From the NCBI GenBank assembly GCA_019638835.1, contig JAHBTC010000008.1, positions 1-46,477 on the forward strand: a stretch of 46,477 nt of DNA, written 5' to 3'. The notes under the pieces are model-generated. The model made no database searches. It saw nothing but the letters and a program-made list of their open reading frames with translations, and was not told the DNA's origin. This document shows positions 31,264 through 40,037 of this stretch, one piece after another. This stretch comes from Fimbriimonadaceae bacterium (GTDB lineage Bacteria > Armatimonadota > Fimbriimonadia > Fimbriimonadales > Fimbriimonadaceae). Position numbers and translations under genes: made by a program. Every line of letters begins with the position of its first letter. The first letter of the stretch is position 1.

Positions 31264-32001
31264 ATGGCCCGCTCCACTTCCGGCATCACGCCGGAACGGC
31301 GCGCATTGCTGGAATCGGGTCAAGACGAAAGCCGCGACCTCATGGAGGGGTTGGTGATCCGGATGGAGCCGCTGTTGACCGCGGTCGCCCCCGCAGCCGT
31401 TGCACACTACGATGCCCAACCGGAACTCGGTTTCACCAAACGGTTAGCGCTCGCCGGAAGCGCGATTGCCGCCACCTGCGGCCACGACCAAGATGCCGTC
31501 TGGATGCATCACCCCAGCGACACCGTGCGCGGCATGTCCGCATTCGTGTGCTTGGAAAGCACTGACGACTTGGCGACATTGCTCGATCTCCTGACTCCAC
31601 TCGCCACCGACTCTCACTTTGGGGTTCGCGAATGGGCGTGGCTCGCCGCCCGCGACCGGCTGATTGCGGAAGATCAGATTGCGCTCGATCTCTTCGTGCC
31701 ATGGACCAAGTCCGCCGACCCCAATCTACGCCGGTTCGCCATCGAAGCCACTCGCCCGTGCGGCGTTTGGTGCGCCAATTGGCGTTCACTGCGAGCGGAG
31801 CCCGAACGCGGAATGCCACTCTTGGAGCCATTGAGGGCTGACGAATCGAAGTACGTTCAGCTGTCGGTCGCAAACTGGCTAAACGACGCGAGCAAAGATC
31901 ATCCTGAATGGGTCGTTGGCGTCACCACTCGTTGGCTCTCTGAGTCGCCATGCCCTGCAACGGAGGCCATTGTCAAGCGCGCTACCCGCAACCTAGGCTA
32001 A
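31264..32001 (+). CDS. DNA alkylation repeat (HEAT-like) protein, AlkC/AlkD-like
   Basis: 245 residues, all-helical HEAT-like repeats. The C-terminal part carries the best family match: WTKSADPNLRRFAIEATRPCGVW, MPLLEPLRADESKYVQLSVANWLNDASKDHPEWVV. In AlkC/AlkD proteins this scaffold grips DNA and removes N3- or N7-alkyl purines. Whether the residues that excise the base are all present was not checked against a structure. It stands alone between a secreted protein (divergent) and a BamE-like lipoprotein. Confidence 0.75.
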   Translation: MARSTSGITPERRALLESGQDESRDLMEGLVIRMEPLLTAVAPAAVAHYDAQPELGFTKRLALAGSAIAATCGHDQDAVWMHHPSDTVRGMSAFVCLESTDDLATLLDLLTPLATDSHFGVREWAWLAARDRLIAEDQIALDLFVPWTKSADPNLRRFAIEATRPCGVWCANWRSLRAEPERGMPLLEPLRADESKYVQLSVANWLNDASKDHPEWVVGVTTRWLSESPCPATEAIVKRATRNLG

Positions 32002-32106
32002 TCCCACATTTATTGCGGGCGGCATAAGCGGAACCAAGGCTTGCACAGAGAAGTCAAACTCAAACATCGCATTTCGCTGAATTGTGATGGACAATAGGGG
32101 TTAACC

Positions 32107-32436
32107 ATGAAAAAGGCATGGATATGGGTAGTTCTGTTGGGTGCTTTGCTCGTGGCTTGCGATGTGATGCCGCCAACGAAAACCGTCGCGGAAATGAAGA
32201 CGCTGTTCACGAACGTGACCGTGGGGATGTCGGAAGCAGACGCCAAGACAATGGCGGGAAAGCCTACGAGTACCGAAAAAAGCGACCAGGGTGAAGTCTG
32301 GGTGTACAAGGAAGCGACAGGTGTCTCTTCACTCAAGATCATCGTGAAAGATGGCGCGGTGGTCAAAAAGATCCTGCGTGACCGCTCGGAAGGTTCAAGT
32401 CAAGAGACGTTGACCGATCCGCCCGAAACTGAGTAA
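32107..32436 (+). CDS. BamE/SmpA-like lipoprotein
   Basis: 109 residues. The signal peptide MKKAWIWVVLLGALLVAC ends in a lipobox LVAC with Cys18 as the lipid-modified residue. The mature part has VTVGMSEADAKTMAGKPTSTE and VWVYKE, the SmpA/OmlA fold pattern found in BamE and related small lipoproteins. It may aid outer-membrane protein assembly or only share the fold. AGGGG lies 8 nt before the ATG. Its stop codon directly abuts the mutS stop (TAACTA). Confidence 0.75.
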   Translation: MKKAWIWVVLLGALLVACDVMPPTKTVAEMKTLFTNVTVGMSEADAKTMAGKPTSTEKSDQGEVWVYKEATGVSSLKIIVKDGAVVKKILRDRSEGSSQETLTDPPETE

Positions 32437-34992
32437 CTAACTGAATTTCTTCTTCCAGTCCGCCAGAGTTGTAAGTGCTTCGAGCGGAGTGAGTTCGTTC
32501 ACGTCCAGACCAGCAAGAGCCTTCTCAACCGGTGAAGCCTCGATCTCGAAAAGACTCATTTGCATCGGCTTCTGAATCACCGGGATGGGGGTTACCGGGC
32601 GTTGCTCCAGTTCATTGAGTACCGACTGCGCTCGTTCGACAACGGGTCGCGGTACCCCTGCCATACGAGCTACCTGCAAGCCGTAACTCTTATCGGCACC
32701 ACCTGCAAGCACTTTGTGCGTCCACACCACGTCATCCCCTACTTCGCGAACCTCGATCCTGAAATTCTGGATTGCGGGCACCTGCTCCGCAAGCGCGTTC
32801 AACTGGTGATAGTGGGTCGCAAAAAGAGTTAACGATCCGAGTTCAGCAAGCGATTCCACCATGGCCCACGCGATCGCCATCCCGTCGTAAGTGCTCGTCC
32901 CTCGTCCGACTTCATCCAGAATTACCAGGCTCTGCGCGGTGGCATTATTCAAGATGTTCGCGCTCTCAACCATCTCCACCATGAAGGTGCTCTGCCCGAG
33001 CGCAAGTTCGTCGCGGGCCCCAATTCGGGCGAAGATCCGATCGCAAAGGGGCAACTCACACGACACGGCCGGTACAAACGAACCGATTTGGGCCATCACC
33101 ACGATGAGCGCGATTTGCCGCAAGTAGGTGGATTTCCCACTCATATTCGGGCCAGTCAAGACAATCAAACGGTGCTCGTCCGTGAAGTGCAAGTCATTAG
33201 GCACGAACGCCTCGCTGTGCGCTTCCACCACTGGATGCCTGCCTTCGACAATTGTAAGACCACGCTGATCCGTGATCGTTGGTCGCACGAATCGCGACCG
33301 AACCGCAACCTCGGCCAGCCCGGACAACGTGTCCAATTCAGCCACGGCCCGCGCGGTTGCTACCAGAGCCGTCGCCTGGGCGACAATCTTGCCCCTCAAC
33401 ATCTGGAAGAGGTCGCCTTCGAGTGCAGCCGCCTTCTCATCAGCCCCTAAGACGGCGGATTCATGTTCCTTGAGTTCAGCAGTAATATAGCGCTCCGCGT
33501 TTGCCGTCGTTTGCTTTCGAACGTAGTGATCCGGCACGCGATCGGTGTGTGACTTCCCAACCTCCAGGTAATAGCCAAAAACGCCGTTGTAACCTACTTT
33601 CAGCCGCTCAATGCCGGTGACCTTTCGTTCCGTCTGCTCCAGTTGAGCGATGTAGTCCTTTCCTTTTCGGCTTTTCTCGCGCAGCAAGTCAAGAGGAGGA
33701 TCGAAGCCATCGCGTATGATGCCGCCTTCTCGAAGGGTGTTCGGAGGCGTTTCGACAAGAGCTTGCCGCAAGTCATGTGCGATCTCGCGATGGTCGCCCA
33801 GAGCTTGATGAAGCTCCCCCAAGCGACCGAGAGCGACTTTCCGGGCGCATTCCGCCACCTCCGGTAATTGCAAGAGTGAATCTCGCAGGGCCGCAAGGTC
33901 ACGAGGGGACGCAAGACCGGAGACCGCCCGACCCACCAAGCGCTCAATGTCCGCAACATGTTCAAGTTGCTCCCGAAGATCGGCGCGGGTAACGGCGTGC
34001 TCAACAAGCCTCGCCACGGCCTCGTGACGAGCATCCAGGACCGCACGGTCTCTCAGTGGTCGCTCAACCCATCGGCGAAGGAGTCGCCCACCCATCGAGG
34101 TCACCGTTCGGTCAAGCACGCTCAGCAGGGTCAATCTTGTCGATCCGTCAGTTGCGTTTTGGGTGAGTTCCAGTGCCCGCCGCGTGGATGGATCAATCTC
34201 GACGGCATCCCCGGTCGAAATGTATGCGATTTGATCCACGTGCCTCAGTTGAAGTCCGTTTGATTTCGCGTATTCAAGTGCCATTGCCGCCGCGAGCATG
34301 GCTGCCGGGCGATCATCGAGTCCAAACCCCGCCAAGGATTTGCTCCCGAAATGCTCCAGAAGCCTTCGTTCTGCTTGATCGGCATAGGGTGCTTGAGCAG
34401 TGGTGACGATCGCCCGCAGCGCTTCAAAGAGTGACTCGGGAAGCGGTGGCTCACCTTGTGGCACCACAACTTCGGCCGCCCCGACGCGGGCCAATTCGGC
34501 GGCCGCCGCGTGATCGGCCTGTGAGCCAGTGAACTCAGACGCCAAGAAGACTCCCGTGGATGAATCAAGCAACGCGAGTCCGAATCGATCCTTAAGCCGG
34601 ATCAGTGCGGCTAAGAAGTTGTCAGCGCGGGCTGATAGCAGGCTGTCCTCAACAACCGTCCCTGGAGTTAAGACCCTAGTGACTTCGCGGCGCACGAGTC
34701 CCTTTGCCGTTTTCGGGTCTTCGACTTGGTCACATAGGGCAACACGAAAACCAGCTTGGATAAGTTTGGCCAGATACCTCTCCACGCTATGAAAGGGTAC
34801 GCCCGCCATGGCAATGCGTCCGTTCTTGCCGTCCTCACGTCCGGTAAGCGTGATTTCGAGCGCTCTTGCGGCGGTTTCAGCGTCCTCTCCGTAGAACTCG
34901 TAAAAGTCGCCGACGCGCATGGCGACGAGCACACCAGGGTGCGCTTCTTTCGCCTGAAAGTATTGGCGCATCATGGGCGTTTGAGCCTTCAC
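32437..34992 (-). CDS. mutS: DNA mismatch repair protein MutS
   Basis: 851 residues from GTG 34992, the only start close to the conserved N-terminus (TPMMRQYFQAKEAHPG). The mismatch-binding motif is GDFYEFY near residue 28. Core and clamp domains include GYNGVFGYYLEVGKSHTDRVPDHYVRKQT. The ATPase has Walker A GPNMSGKSTYLRQ, QIGSFVPA, and Walker B region ILDEVGRGTSTYDG. It recognises mismatches and recruits MutL. No mutL is in the window. A TATCCT box lies 10 nt before the GTG. It is divergent from the membrane-protein gene at 35060. Confidence 0.97.
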   Translation of the reverse strand: MKAQTPMMRQYFQAKEAHPGVLVAMRVGDFYEFYGEDAETAARALEITLTGREDGKNGRIAMAGVPFHSVERYLAKLIQAGFRVALCDQVEDPKTAKGLVRREVTRVLTPGTVVEDSLLSARADNFLAALIRLKDRFGLALLDSSTGVFLASEFTGSQADHAAAAELARVGAAEVVVPQGEPPLPESLFEALRAIVTTAQAPYADQAERRLLEHFGSKSLAGFGLDDRPAAMLAAAMALEYAKSNGLQLRHVDQIAYISTGDAVEIDPSTRRALELTQNATDGSTRLTLLSVLDRTVTSMGGRLLRRWVERPLRDRAVLDARHEAVARLVEHAVTRADLREQLEHVADIERLVGRAVSGLASPRDLAALRDSLLQLPEVAECARKVALGRLGELHQALGDHREIAHDLRQALVETPPNTLREGGIIRDGFDPPLDLLREKSRKGKDYIAQLEQTERKVTGIERLKVGYNGVFGYYLEVGKSHTDRVPDHYVRKQTTANAERYITAELKEHESAVLGADEKAAALEGDLFQMLRGKIVAQATALVATARAVAELDTLSGLAEVAVRSRFVRPTITDQRGLTIVEGRHPVVEAHSEAFVPNDLHFTDEHRLIVLTGPNMSGKSTYLRQIALIVVMAQIGSFVPAVSCELPLCDRIFARIGARDELALGQSTFMVEMVESANILNNATAQSLVILDEVGRGTSTYDGMAIAWAMVESLAELGSLTLFATHYHQLNALAEQVPAIQNFRIEVREVGDDVVWTHKVLAGGADKSYGLQVARMAGVPRPVVERAQSVLNELEQRPVTPIPVIQKPMQMSLFEIEASPVEKALAGLDVNELTPLEALTTLADWKKKFS

Positions 34993-35002
34993 GGTGGGCG
35001 AT

Positions 35003-35048
35003 AGGATACAAGATTGCCCGCGTTTGCCAGCTAACGAAGGGATAGAAT
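35003..35048. promoter_or_regulatory. Divergent promoter region of mutS and the holin-like gene
   Basis: On the minus strand TATCCT (35008-35003) stands 10 nt before mutS GTG 34992. On the plus strand TAGAAT (35043-35048) stands 11 nt before ATG 35060. No ribosome sites are seen on either side. Both look like leaderless starts sharing a 67-bp intergenic space. Confidence 0.4.
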
Positions 35049-35059
35049 GGCGGGCAAGC

Positions 35060-35482
35060 ATGGGGCGGTTCTTTCTCCGCTGGGTGGTGCTGGCCGTAGC
35101 GCTGGTAGCGGCGGTGTTTCTGACACAGGCCGTTCTCTCGGCATTTGACTACGACAGCGGGTTCCGTCTGAAGTGGGGTGGAGAAGGATCCAACTACGCC
35201 CTTGACGCCGCGCTATTACTTATTGGCGTCGCATTTCTGGCTCTCGTGAACGCGACGCTTGGTGCGATTCTCAAGTTCCTAACAACACCTTGGGCTTGCC
35301 TCACATTCGGCATTTCATCCCTCATCATCAATGCGCTTATGCTTATGCTTGTGGGCTCATTGGGCATTGGCTTTGAAGTGCGCGATTTTCTTTCTGCGTT
35401 CGTGGGCAGTATCGGTTTCAGCGTCATCAACGGGATCCTGACCAAGGTTCTTGTGGACCGAGAAGATAAGGATCGAGACTAA
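35060..35482 (+). CDS. Membrane protein, phage-holin-4 superfamily-like
   Basis: 140 residues. Four hydrophobic segments at about 5-24, 48-70, 75-100 and 105-128. The blocks LVNATLGAILKFLTTPWACLTFGISSLIINALMLML and FLSAFVGSIGFSVINGILTKVL match the PF04020-type family, found in many bacterial genomes outside phages. No role is proven. The stop is 5 bp before yvcK, so they may be one transcript. Confidence 0.8.
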   Translation: MGRFFLRWVVLAVALVAAVFLTQAVLSAFDYDSGFRLKWGGEGSNYALDAALLLIGVAFLALVNATLGAILKFLTTPWACLTFGISSLIINALMLMLVGSLGIGFEVRDFLSAFVGSIGFSVINGILTKVLVDREDKDRD

Positions 35483-35487
35483 CTAGG

Positions 35488-36810
35488 ATGGCAAAGCGCC
35501 CCACTTTCCGGTTCCGCTGGCGAAGGTTGATCGCCCCGGCAATGGGATTGCGCCGCCCCGTAATCACGATGACAATCGGGATCATCATCACGATCTTTGG
35601 GGTGGGAATCACCTTCCAATCTTTGATCGTGCCGATGCTCTCGGGAGTCGCGCGTGGGTGGGCGGGCCTGGTTTCTCGCGCATTCCCCGAACAACAAGTC
35701 GAGATCACGACCCATCTCATCGGCGGCCTTATCCTATTCGTAGGGGTCGGCATGGCCCTCTATGGAGGGCGACTCACCGGGAAACGATTGATTCAGGCAT
35801 TGGATCCCAACGCCGGACAAGGGTTTGTCGACGTTTGGGTTCGGCGACAGCAACTTTCTAAAGGGCCAAACATCGTCGCTATCGGCGGAGGTACTGGGCT
35901 CTCCACCCTCCTTCGTGGCCTCAAAGAACACACTTCGAATATCACAGCGGTCGTCACGGTCACGGACGATGGAGGAAGTAGTGGTCGCCTTGTTCGGGAA
36001 ATGGGCATCCTTCCTCCGGGTGACTTGCGCAACTGTCTCGTAGCCCTCGCCGATGCCGAACGGCGCATGACAGACCTGTTCCAACACCGCTTCCGAGACG
36101 CCGCCGGAAGCCTCTCTGGGCACTCCATCGGCAATCTTCTCCTTGCCGCCCTCATCGATCAGTCGAACGGCGATGTTGACAAGGCGCTGATGGTCGCCTC
36201 GCAGGTTCTCAACATTCGCGGCAGAGTCGTGCCAAGTACGACCCGGAGCGTTGTCCTCCGCGCCGTTATGGAAGATGGAACTGAAATCACGGGTGAAACC
36301 GCCATCGTTGCTTCATCTCATAGAGTCCGGCGCATTTTCATAGAGCCACAGCGCGTAGAAGCACACCCTGCCGCCATCGCCGCGATTCAAAACGCAGACC
36401 TCATCGTGATTGGCCCGGGCAGCGTATACACGTCCATCATTCCGAACCTGCTTGTCCCCGGCTTAGCTGAAGAACTTGCCAATAGCACTTGCATTCGCGC
36501 GTATGTCTGTAACGTCATGACCCAGCGGGGCGAAAGTGATCACTTCACCGCCGCCGAACACATCGTGGCCCTCAACGCCAACGTAGACACTAAGGTGATT
36601 GACCACGTCTTAGTAAACGTAGGGGTTCCGTCGCCAGAAGCGCTAGAACGATATAAGGAGAGTCTCCAAGAGTTAGTCGTACCGGACTCCGACCGGATCC
36701 GTGCTATGGGACTGGTACCCGTGGAGGGCGACTACATGAGTGAAACCGACGTTGTGCGCCACGATCCGGTGCGACTCGCCGACCGAATCATAGGATTACT
36801 CTATAAATGA
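35488..36810 (+). CDS. YvcK/CofD-like gluconeogenesis factor with N-terminal membrane anchor
   Basis: 440 residues. Two N-terminal membrane segments (about 24-50 and 74-92) precede a CofD-like domain starting VAIGGGTGLSTLLRGLKEHT near residue 130. TVTDDGGSSGRLVREMGILPPGDLRNCLVALA follows, with IGPGSVYTSIIPNLLVPGLAEEL and NVMTQRGESDHFTAAEHI. In Bacillus, YvcK binds UDP-sugars and is needed for wall shape on gluconeogenic carbon. The anchor is an addition relative to the Bacillus protein. It overlaps gmk as ATGA. Confidence 0.88.
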   Translation: MAKRPTFRFRWRRLIAPAMGLRRPVITMTIGIIITIFGVGITFQSLIVPMLSGVARGWAGLVSRAFPEQQVEITTHLIGGLILFVGVGMALYGGRLTGKRLIQALDPNAGQGFVDVWVRRQQLSKGPNIVAIGGGTGLSTLLRGLKEHTSNITAVVTVTDDGGSSGRLVREMGILPPGDLRNCLVALADAERRMTDLFQHRFRDAAGSLSGHSIGNLLLAALIDQSNGDVDKALMVASQVLNIRGRVVPSTTRSVVLRAVMEDGTEITGETAIVASSHRVRRIFIEPQRVEAHPAAIAAIQNADLIVIGPGSVYTSIIPNLLVPGLAEELANSTCIRAYVCNVMTQRGESDHFTAAEHIVALNANVDTKVIDHVLVNVGVPSPEALERYKESLQELVVPDSDRIRAMGLVPVEGDYMSETDVVRHDPVRLADRIIGLLYK

Positions 36811-37358
36811 GCGGTAAAGTTGTCATTTTTAGCGGCCCTAGCGGAGTGGGCAAAGATACGGTTCTTGAGGCTTGGCAAGCCCTGGACCCCCGAGTTACGC
36901 GGGTCATTGCTTGGACGACCCGCCAGCCGCGCACCGGTGAGGAATCAGGAATCGACTATCACTTCTGTGAAGTGGCAGAGTTTGAACGTAAAGCCGCCGC
37001 CAACCACTTCCTTGAATATAAGAATGTACACGGTCATTGGTACGCAACTCCGCTTGACCAACTTCAGGATTTGCAAGAGCGAGGGCAGATCGCGGTACTC
37101 AAAATTGACGTTCAGGGGGCACTTACCGCGATGAAACTTTTGCCTCAAGCACTCAGCATCTTCCTTCTTCCCCCGTCGGATGAGGAGTTAGAGCGTAGAT
37201 TACGTTCCCGGAAGACCGAAGATGAAGAAACGATCCTGCGCCGACTGACGAATGCCCGCATGGAGTTGGGGCTCGCGGATCAGTATCATTTTCGTGTCAT
37301 CAACGATAACATAGAGCGAGCGGTAGACGAAATCCAGTCCATCGTGGAGAAGAACTGA
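36807..37358 (+). CDS. gmk: Guanylate kinase
   Basis: 183 residues. P-loop FSGPSGVGKDTVLEA (Asp replaces the more usual Ser/Gly after the Lys), GMP-binding TTRQPRTGEESGIDYHF, EYKNVHGHWYATP and LKIDVQGA, and the lid RLRSRKTEDEETILRRL. It phosphorylates GMP to GDP. It overlaps yvcK before it and coaBC after it (TGATG). The rpoZ gene that often stands between gmk and coaBC is absent. Confidence 0.95.
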   Translation: MSGKVVIFSGPSGVGKDTVLEAWQALDPRVTRVIAWTTRQPRTGEESGIDYHFCEVAEFERKAAANHFLEYKNVHGHWYATPLDQLQDLQERGQIAVLKIDVQGALTAMKLLPQALSIFLLPPSDEELERRLRSRKTEDEETILRRLTNARMELGLADQYHFRVINDNIERAVDEIQSIVEKN

Positions 37359-38569
37359 TGGCCACGATCGTCTTAGGCGTTGCCGGTTCAGTCGCTGCCT
37401 ATCGGGCCGCCGACTTGGCGCGCGATTTCATCCGTGCCGGTCATACCGTCCGCGTCTGTCTAACGGAGAGCGCACAGCAGTTCGTCACACCTGCCCTTTT
37501 TGAAGCATTGACCGGGCAGCCTTGTCTGGAGGATGTTTTTGACGAACCGGAAACCGGGCGCATGGCGCATATTGATTGGGCGCGGCAAGCAGATGCGCTG
37601 GTGATTGCCCCAGCGACAGCGAGAATTCTCAATACGCTCGCCACTGGCGAAGGGCATGATATGTTGTCCGCCTTGGCGCTTGCGTACGATGGCCCAATCG
37701 TGATTGCTCCCGCGATGAACCCGACGATGCTCGCCAATCCCGTCACGCAAAGAAGTATTCAGGCCTTAGAAGAGCGGGGTGCGGTGATGGTCGCGCCAAC
37801 GGTTGGTCTCGTTGCCTGCGGCGAAGAGGGCCAGGGGAAACTCGCCGCTAACCGCGATATTTTGAGCACGACGCTGGCGATTCTAGAGGCAAAGAGTCGA
37901 TGGAAAGGTCGCCGAATACTCATAACGAGCGGACCAACGCAAGAAAAGATTGATGATGTCCGGTTTCTGAGCAATCGAAGTTCGGGAAAGATGGGAGCCG
38001 CGCTGGCAAAAGCTGCCCTCCTTCGCGGTGCCGAGGTAACCGTCGTCACCGGCCCCACGAGCGTCGCCCTACCTGCGCGGGCACAGGTGATCCGGGTGAC
38101 CAGCGCAAACGAAATGCTCGCCGCTTGCCTGAACGAGATCAAGAATGTTGATTGGTTCATTGGGGCCGCCGCCGTCGCCGATTACCGCCCGAGCCAACCA
38201 CGTACAGGCAAGCTTCGCCGCTCAAACGAGAGTCTGCAGATTGAACTTGTGCCAAACCCGGATATCATCGCCACCCTTGCCGCTGATGCCGATCCAAATC
38301 AGCGATTCATTGCCTTCGCCGCTGAGCCAAGCGACGACCCTCAAGTCGCAAACGAAAAGCGAATGCGGAAACGTGTTCACGCGATTGCCGTGAATGACAT
38401 CAGTCGTTCAGATATCGGATTCGAAACCAGCGAAAACGAACTCACGTTGCTTTCGTCAGCCGAAACGATGACTTCCGGAAAACGCAGCAAGCTTGCATGC
38501 GCGCTCTGGCTTTTTGATTCACTCGACGCGCTGGATCGTGACGGTCGCCTTGTTACCGACCTGGCCTAA
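37358..38569 (+). CDS. coaBC: Phosphopantothenoylcysteine decarboxylase/synthetase
   Basis: 403 residues. The N-terminal CoaC flavoprotein has GVAGSVAAYRAADLARDF, a His in RMAHIDWARQADALVIAPATA, and APAMNPTMLANP. The C-terminal CoaB part has ITSGPTQEKIDDVRFLSNRSSGKMGAALA and FAAEP, with the Lys at KRMRKRVHAIAVNDIS. It makes 4'-phosphopantetheine from phosphopantothenate, CTP and cysteine, for coenzyme A. The last 51 bp overlap in antisense the end of the gene at 38519. Confidence 0.95.
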   Translation: MATIVLGVAGSVAAYRAADLARDFIRAGHTVRVCLTESAQQFVTPALFEALTGQPCLEDVFDEPETGRMAHIDWARQADALVIAPATARILNTLATGEGHDMLSALALAYDGPIVIAPAMNPTMLANPVTQRSIQALEERGAVMVAPTVGLVACGEEGQGKLAANRDILSTTLAILEAKSRWKGRRILITSGPTQEKIDDVRFLSNRSSGKMGAALAKAALLRGAEVTVVTGPTSVALPARAQVIRVTSANEMLAACLNEIKNVDWFIGAAAVADYRPSQPRTGKLRRSNESLQIELVPNPDIIATLAADADPNQRFIAFAAEPSDDPQVANEKRMRKRVHAIAVNDISRSDIGFETSENELTLLSSAETMTSGKRSKLACALWLFDSLDALDRDGRLVTDLA

Positions 38570-39172
38570 GAAGTTGGTGCTACTCCCTTCGAACTTCATC
38601 GGCACCCCAGTGGAGGCATTGATCGTCCAAGCCCCCGTTGCCGTCATCCCATTCTCACCCATCTCTTTGAAATCAACTCTGACGCGAGCATTATTGTTTG
38701 CGACGGATTCCAAGTTGTAACTCACGCGCACATTACTATCAAGCCCATTCGTACCGGGCGTGTATTGTGCACTCCAACCCTCGCCGACGTTGACCGCATC
38801 CGGCGGTGCGACGAATTGCGCTAACGCCGCGAAGAGCGCCGCCTCCGTCGCCTTTTCGGGCGCGGCTTGCCATCGAAGCAACATGCCGGCCGCAGTGAAC
38901 CACGCGAGCTTTGTCTGGGGTCGCTCGTCCACCGTGGAGTCGCCACTCATCGAAATGGTTGTCCCCGTGTTCTTGCTCTCAATCAGGGCATTGCCCTGGC
39001 TATCAATCTGCTTGACGGCGTAACTCAGGTTCGAAAGTACCGTCACCGTATTGCCTCCGGTCTCCAGAGTCATATTGACTTTCATCTCCCATGTTGCCGC
39101 GGCTTTGAAAGGCATGCGAAGCGCGTACGCTTCTACCGGTGCCGGTGCCGGATGAATCGGTGCAAAGAGCAT
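38519..39172 (-). CDS. Protein of unknown function, DUF6263-like beta protein
   Basis: 217 residues from ATG 39172 with GGGAG about 10 nt upstream. The frame is open further to 39331 but that part overlaps the divergent methyltransferase. Alternating beta-strand pattern, beginning ALRMPFKAAATWEMKVNMTLE and ending AWTINASTGVPMKFEGSSTNFLGQ, similar to bacterial secreted proteins of the DUF6263 kind. Yet no clear signal peptide is seen, so the true start or location is uncertain. Overlaps the coaBC end by 51 bp. Confidence 0.6.
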   Translation of the reverse strand: MLFAPIHPAPAPVEAYALRMPFKAAATWEMKVNMTLETGGNTVTVLSNLSYAVKQIDSQGNALIESKNTGTTISMSGDSTVDERPQTKLAWFTAAGMLLRWQAAPEKATEAALFAALAQFVAPPDAVNVGEGWSAQYTPGTNGLDSNVRVSYNLESVANNNARVRVDFKEMGENGMTATGAWTINASTGVPMKFEGSSTNFLGQVGNKATVTIQRVE

Positions 39173-39243
39173 CGTTGAGTTCTCCCACCCTCTAAGACGC
39201 ACGTCGTCACGTTTGCGTGTCAGCCTCCTGAGGCTCACCTCGG

Positions 39244-39249
39244 TAGGAT
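39244..39249 (+). promoter_or_regulatory. -10 box (TAGGAT) of the methyltransferase gene
   Basis: TAGGAT ends 7 nt before ATG 39257; no ribosome site or good -35 is seen. Confidence 0.35.
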
Positions 39250-39256
39250 ATGAAAC

Positions 39257-40000
39257 ATGAAGCTCCCACCCACCGAGAGATTCGGGCGGCGGGTTAACGC
39301 CTACGTTCAGGGACGCCCTGACTATCCGCAAGGAGTATTTGATTTCCTACTCGAGGTCATTCCCGCTGGCTCTTCCGTGATTGACCTCGGCGCGGGCACA
39401 GGCATTTTTACGAAGGGCCTCCTCCGCTCGGGATATCTGGTTCAGGCCGTCGAACCCAATGAGAAGATGCGGGCTTCACTTGAACCACACATAAACCTTA
39501 CGGTATCGGAAGGTCGGGCGGAGTCAATCCCAGCACCCGATGGAAAGGCAGACATGATCACCGCAGCCCAAGCCGCCCACTGGTTCGACCCGACTGCTGC
39601 AGTAACCGAGATGAGGCGGGTTTTGCGGCCGGCAGGGTGGGTCGCGTTTGTATGGAACGAGAGAGTGCCCCACGGTGCCGGGGCGGCTTACCAAGCCCTG
39701 GTCAACGAGTTCAAGCATCATGAGCCCGGTGCACGTGATGGTAGTCAACCGCTTCCGGGCATTGATGCGTATTTCCGAGGTGGTGAACCAGATCCGCACA
39801 TTTTTGATAATCCGCAAAGCATGGATTTTGAGGGCCTTGTCGCTCGGGCGGCTTCGTCTTCCTACCTTCCGCATCCGGGCGACGAGCAGTTTGAACCTAT
39901 GGTGTCCGCCCTTCGTTCTCTTTTCGAGACTCACTCCGTTGAAGGAGTACTAACGTTGCCTCAAGCAACCCACCTATTTCTCGGGCAGATTTCGATCTAG
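39257..40000 (+). CDS. Class I SAM-dependent methyltransferase
   Basis: 247 residues. Motif I VIDLGAGTGIFTKGLL near residue 41, strand-2 acidic residue in AVEPNEKM, motif II region GRAESIPAPDGKADMITAAQAAHWFD, and post-II EMRRVLRPAGWVAFVWNE. This is the Methyltransf_11 type, which acts on small molecules or lipids. The substrate is unknown. The lid region contains ERVPHGAGAAY. Confidence 0.88.
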   Translation: MKLPPTERFGRRVNAYVQGRPDYPQGVFDFLLEVIPAGSSVIDLGAGTGIFTKGLLRSGYLVQAVEPNEKMRASLEPHINLTVSEGRAESIPAPDGKADMITAAQAAHWFDPTAAVTEMRRVLRPAGWVAFVWNERVPHGAGAAYQALVNEFKHHEPGARDGSQPLPGIDAYFRGGEPDPHIFDNPQSMDFEGLVARAASSSYLPHPGDEQFEPMVSALRSLFETHSVEGVLTLPQATHLFLGQISI

Positions 40001-40002
40001 AG

Positions 40003-40032
40003 TTGGTGTTTGGGGGCTATTAGGCGTAAACT
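40003..40032 (+). promoter_or_regulatory. Promoter of the three-paralogue unit, leaderless type
   Basis: TTGGTG (40003-40008), an 18-bp spacer and TAAACT (40027-40032), with 5 nt to ATG 40038. No ribosome site. Confidence 0.45.
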
Positions 40033-40037
40033 AGGTT

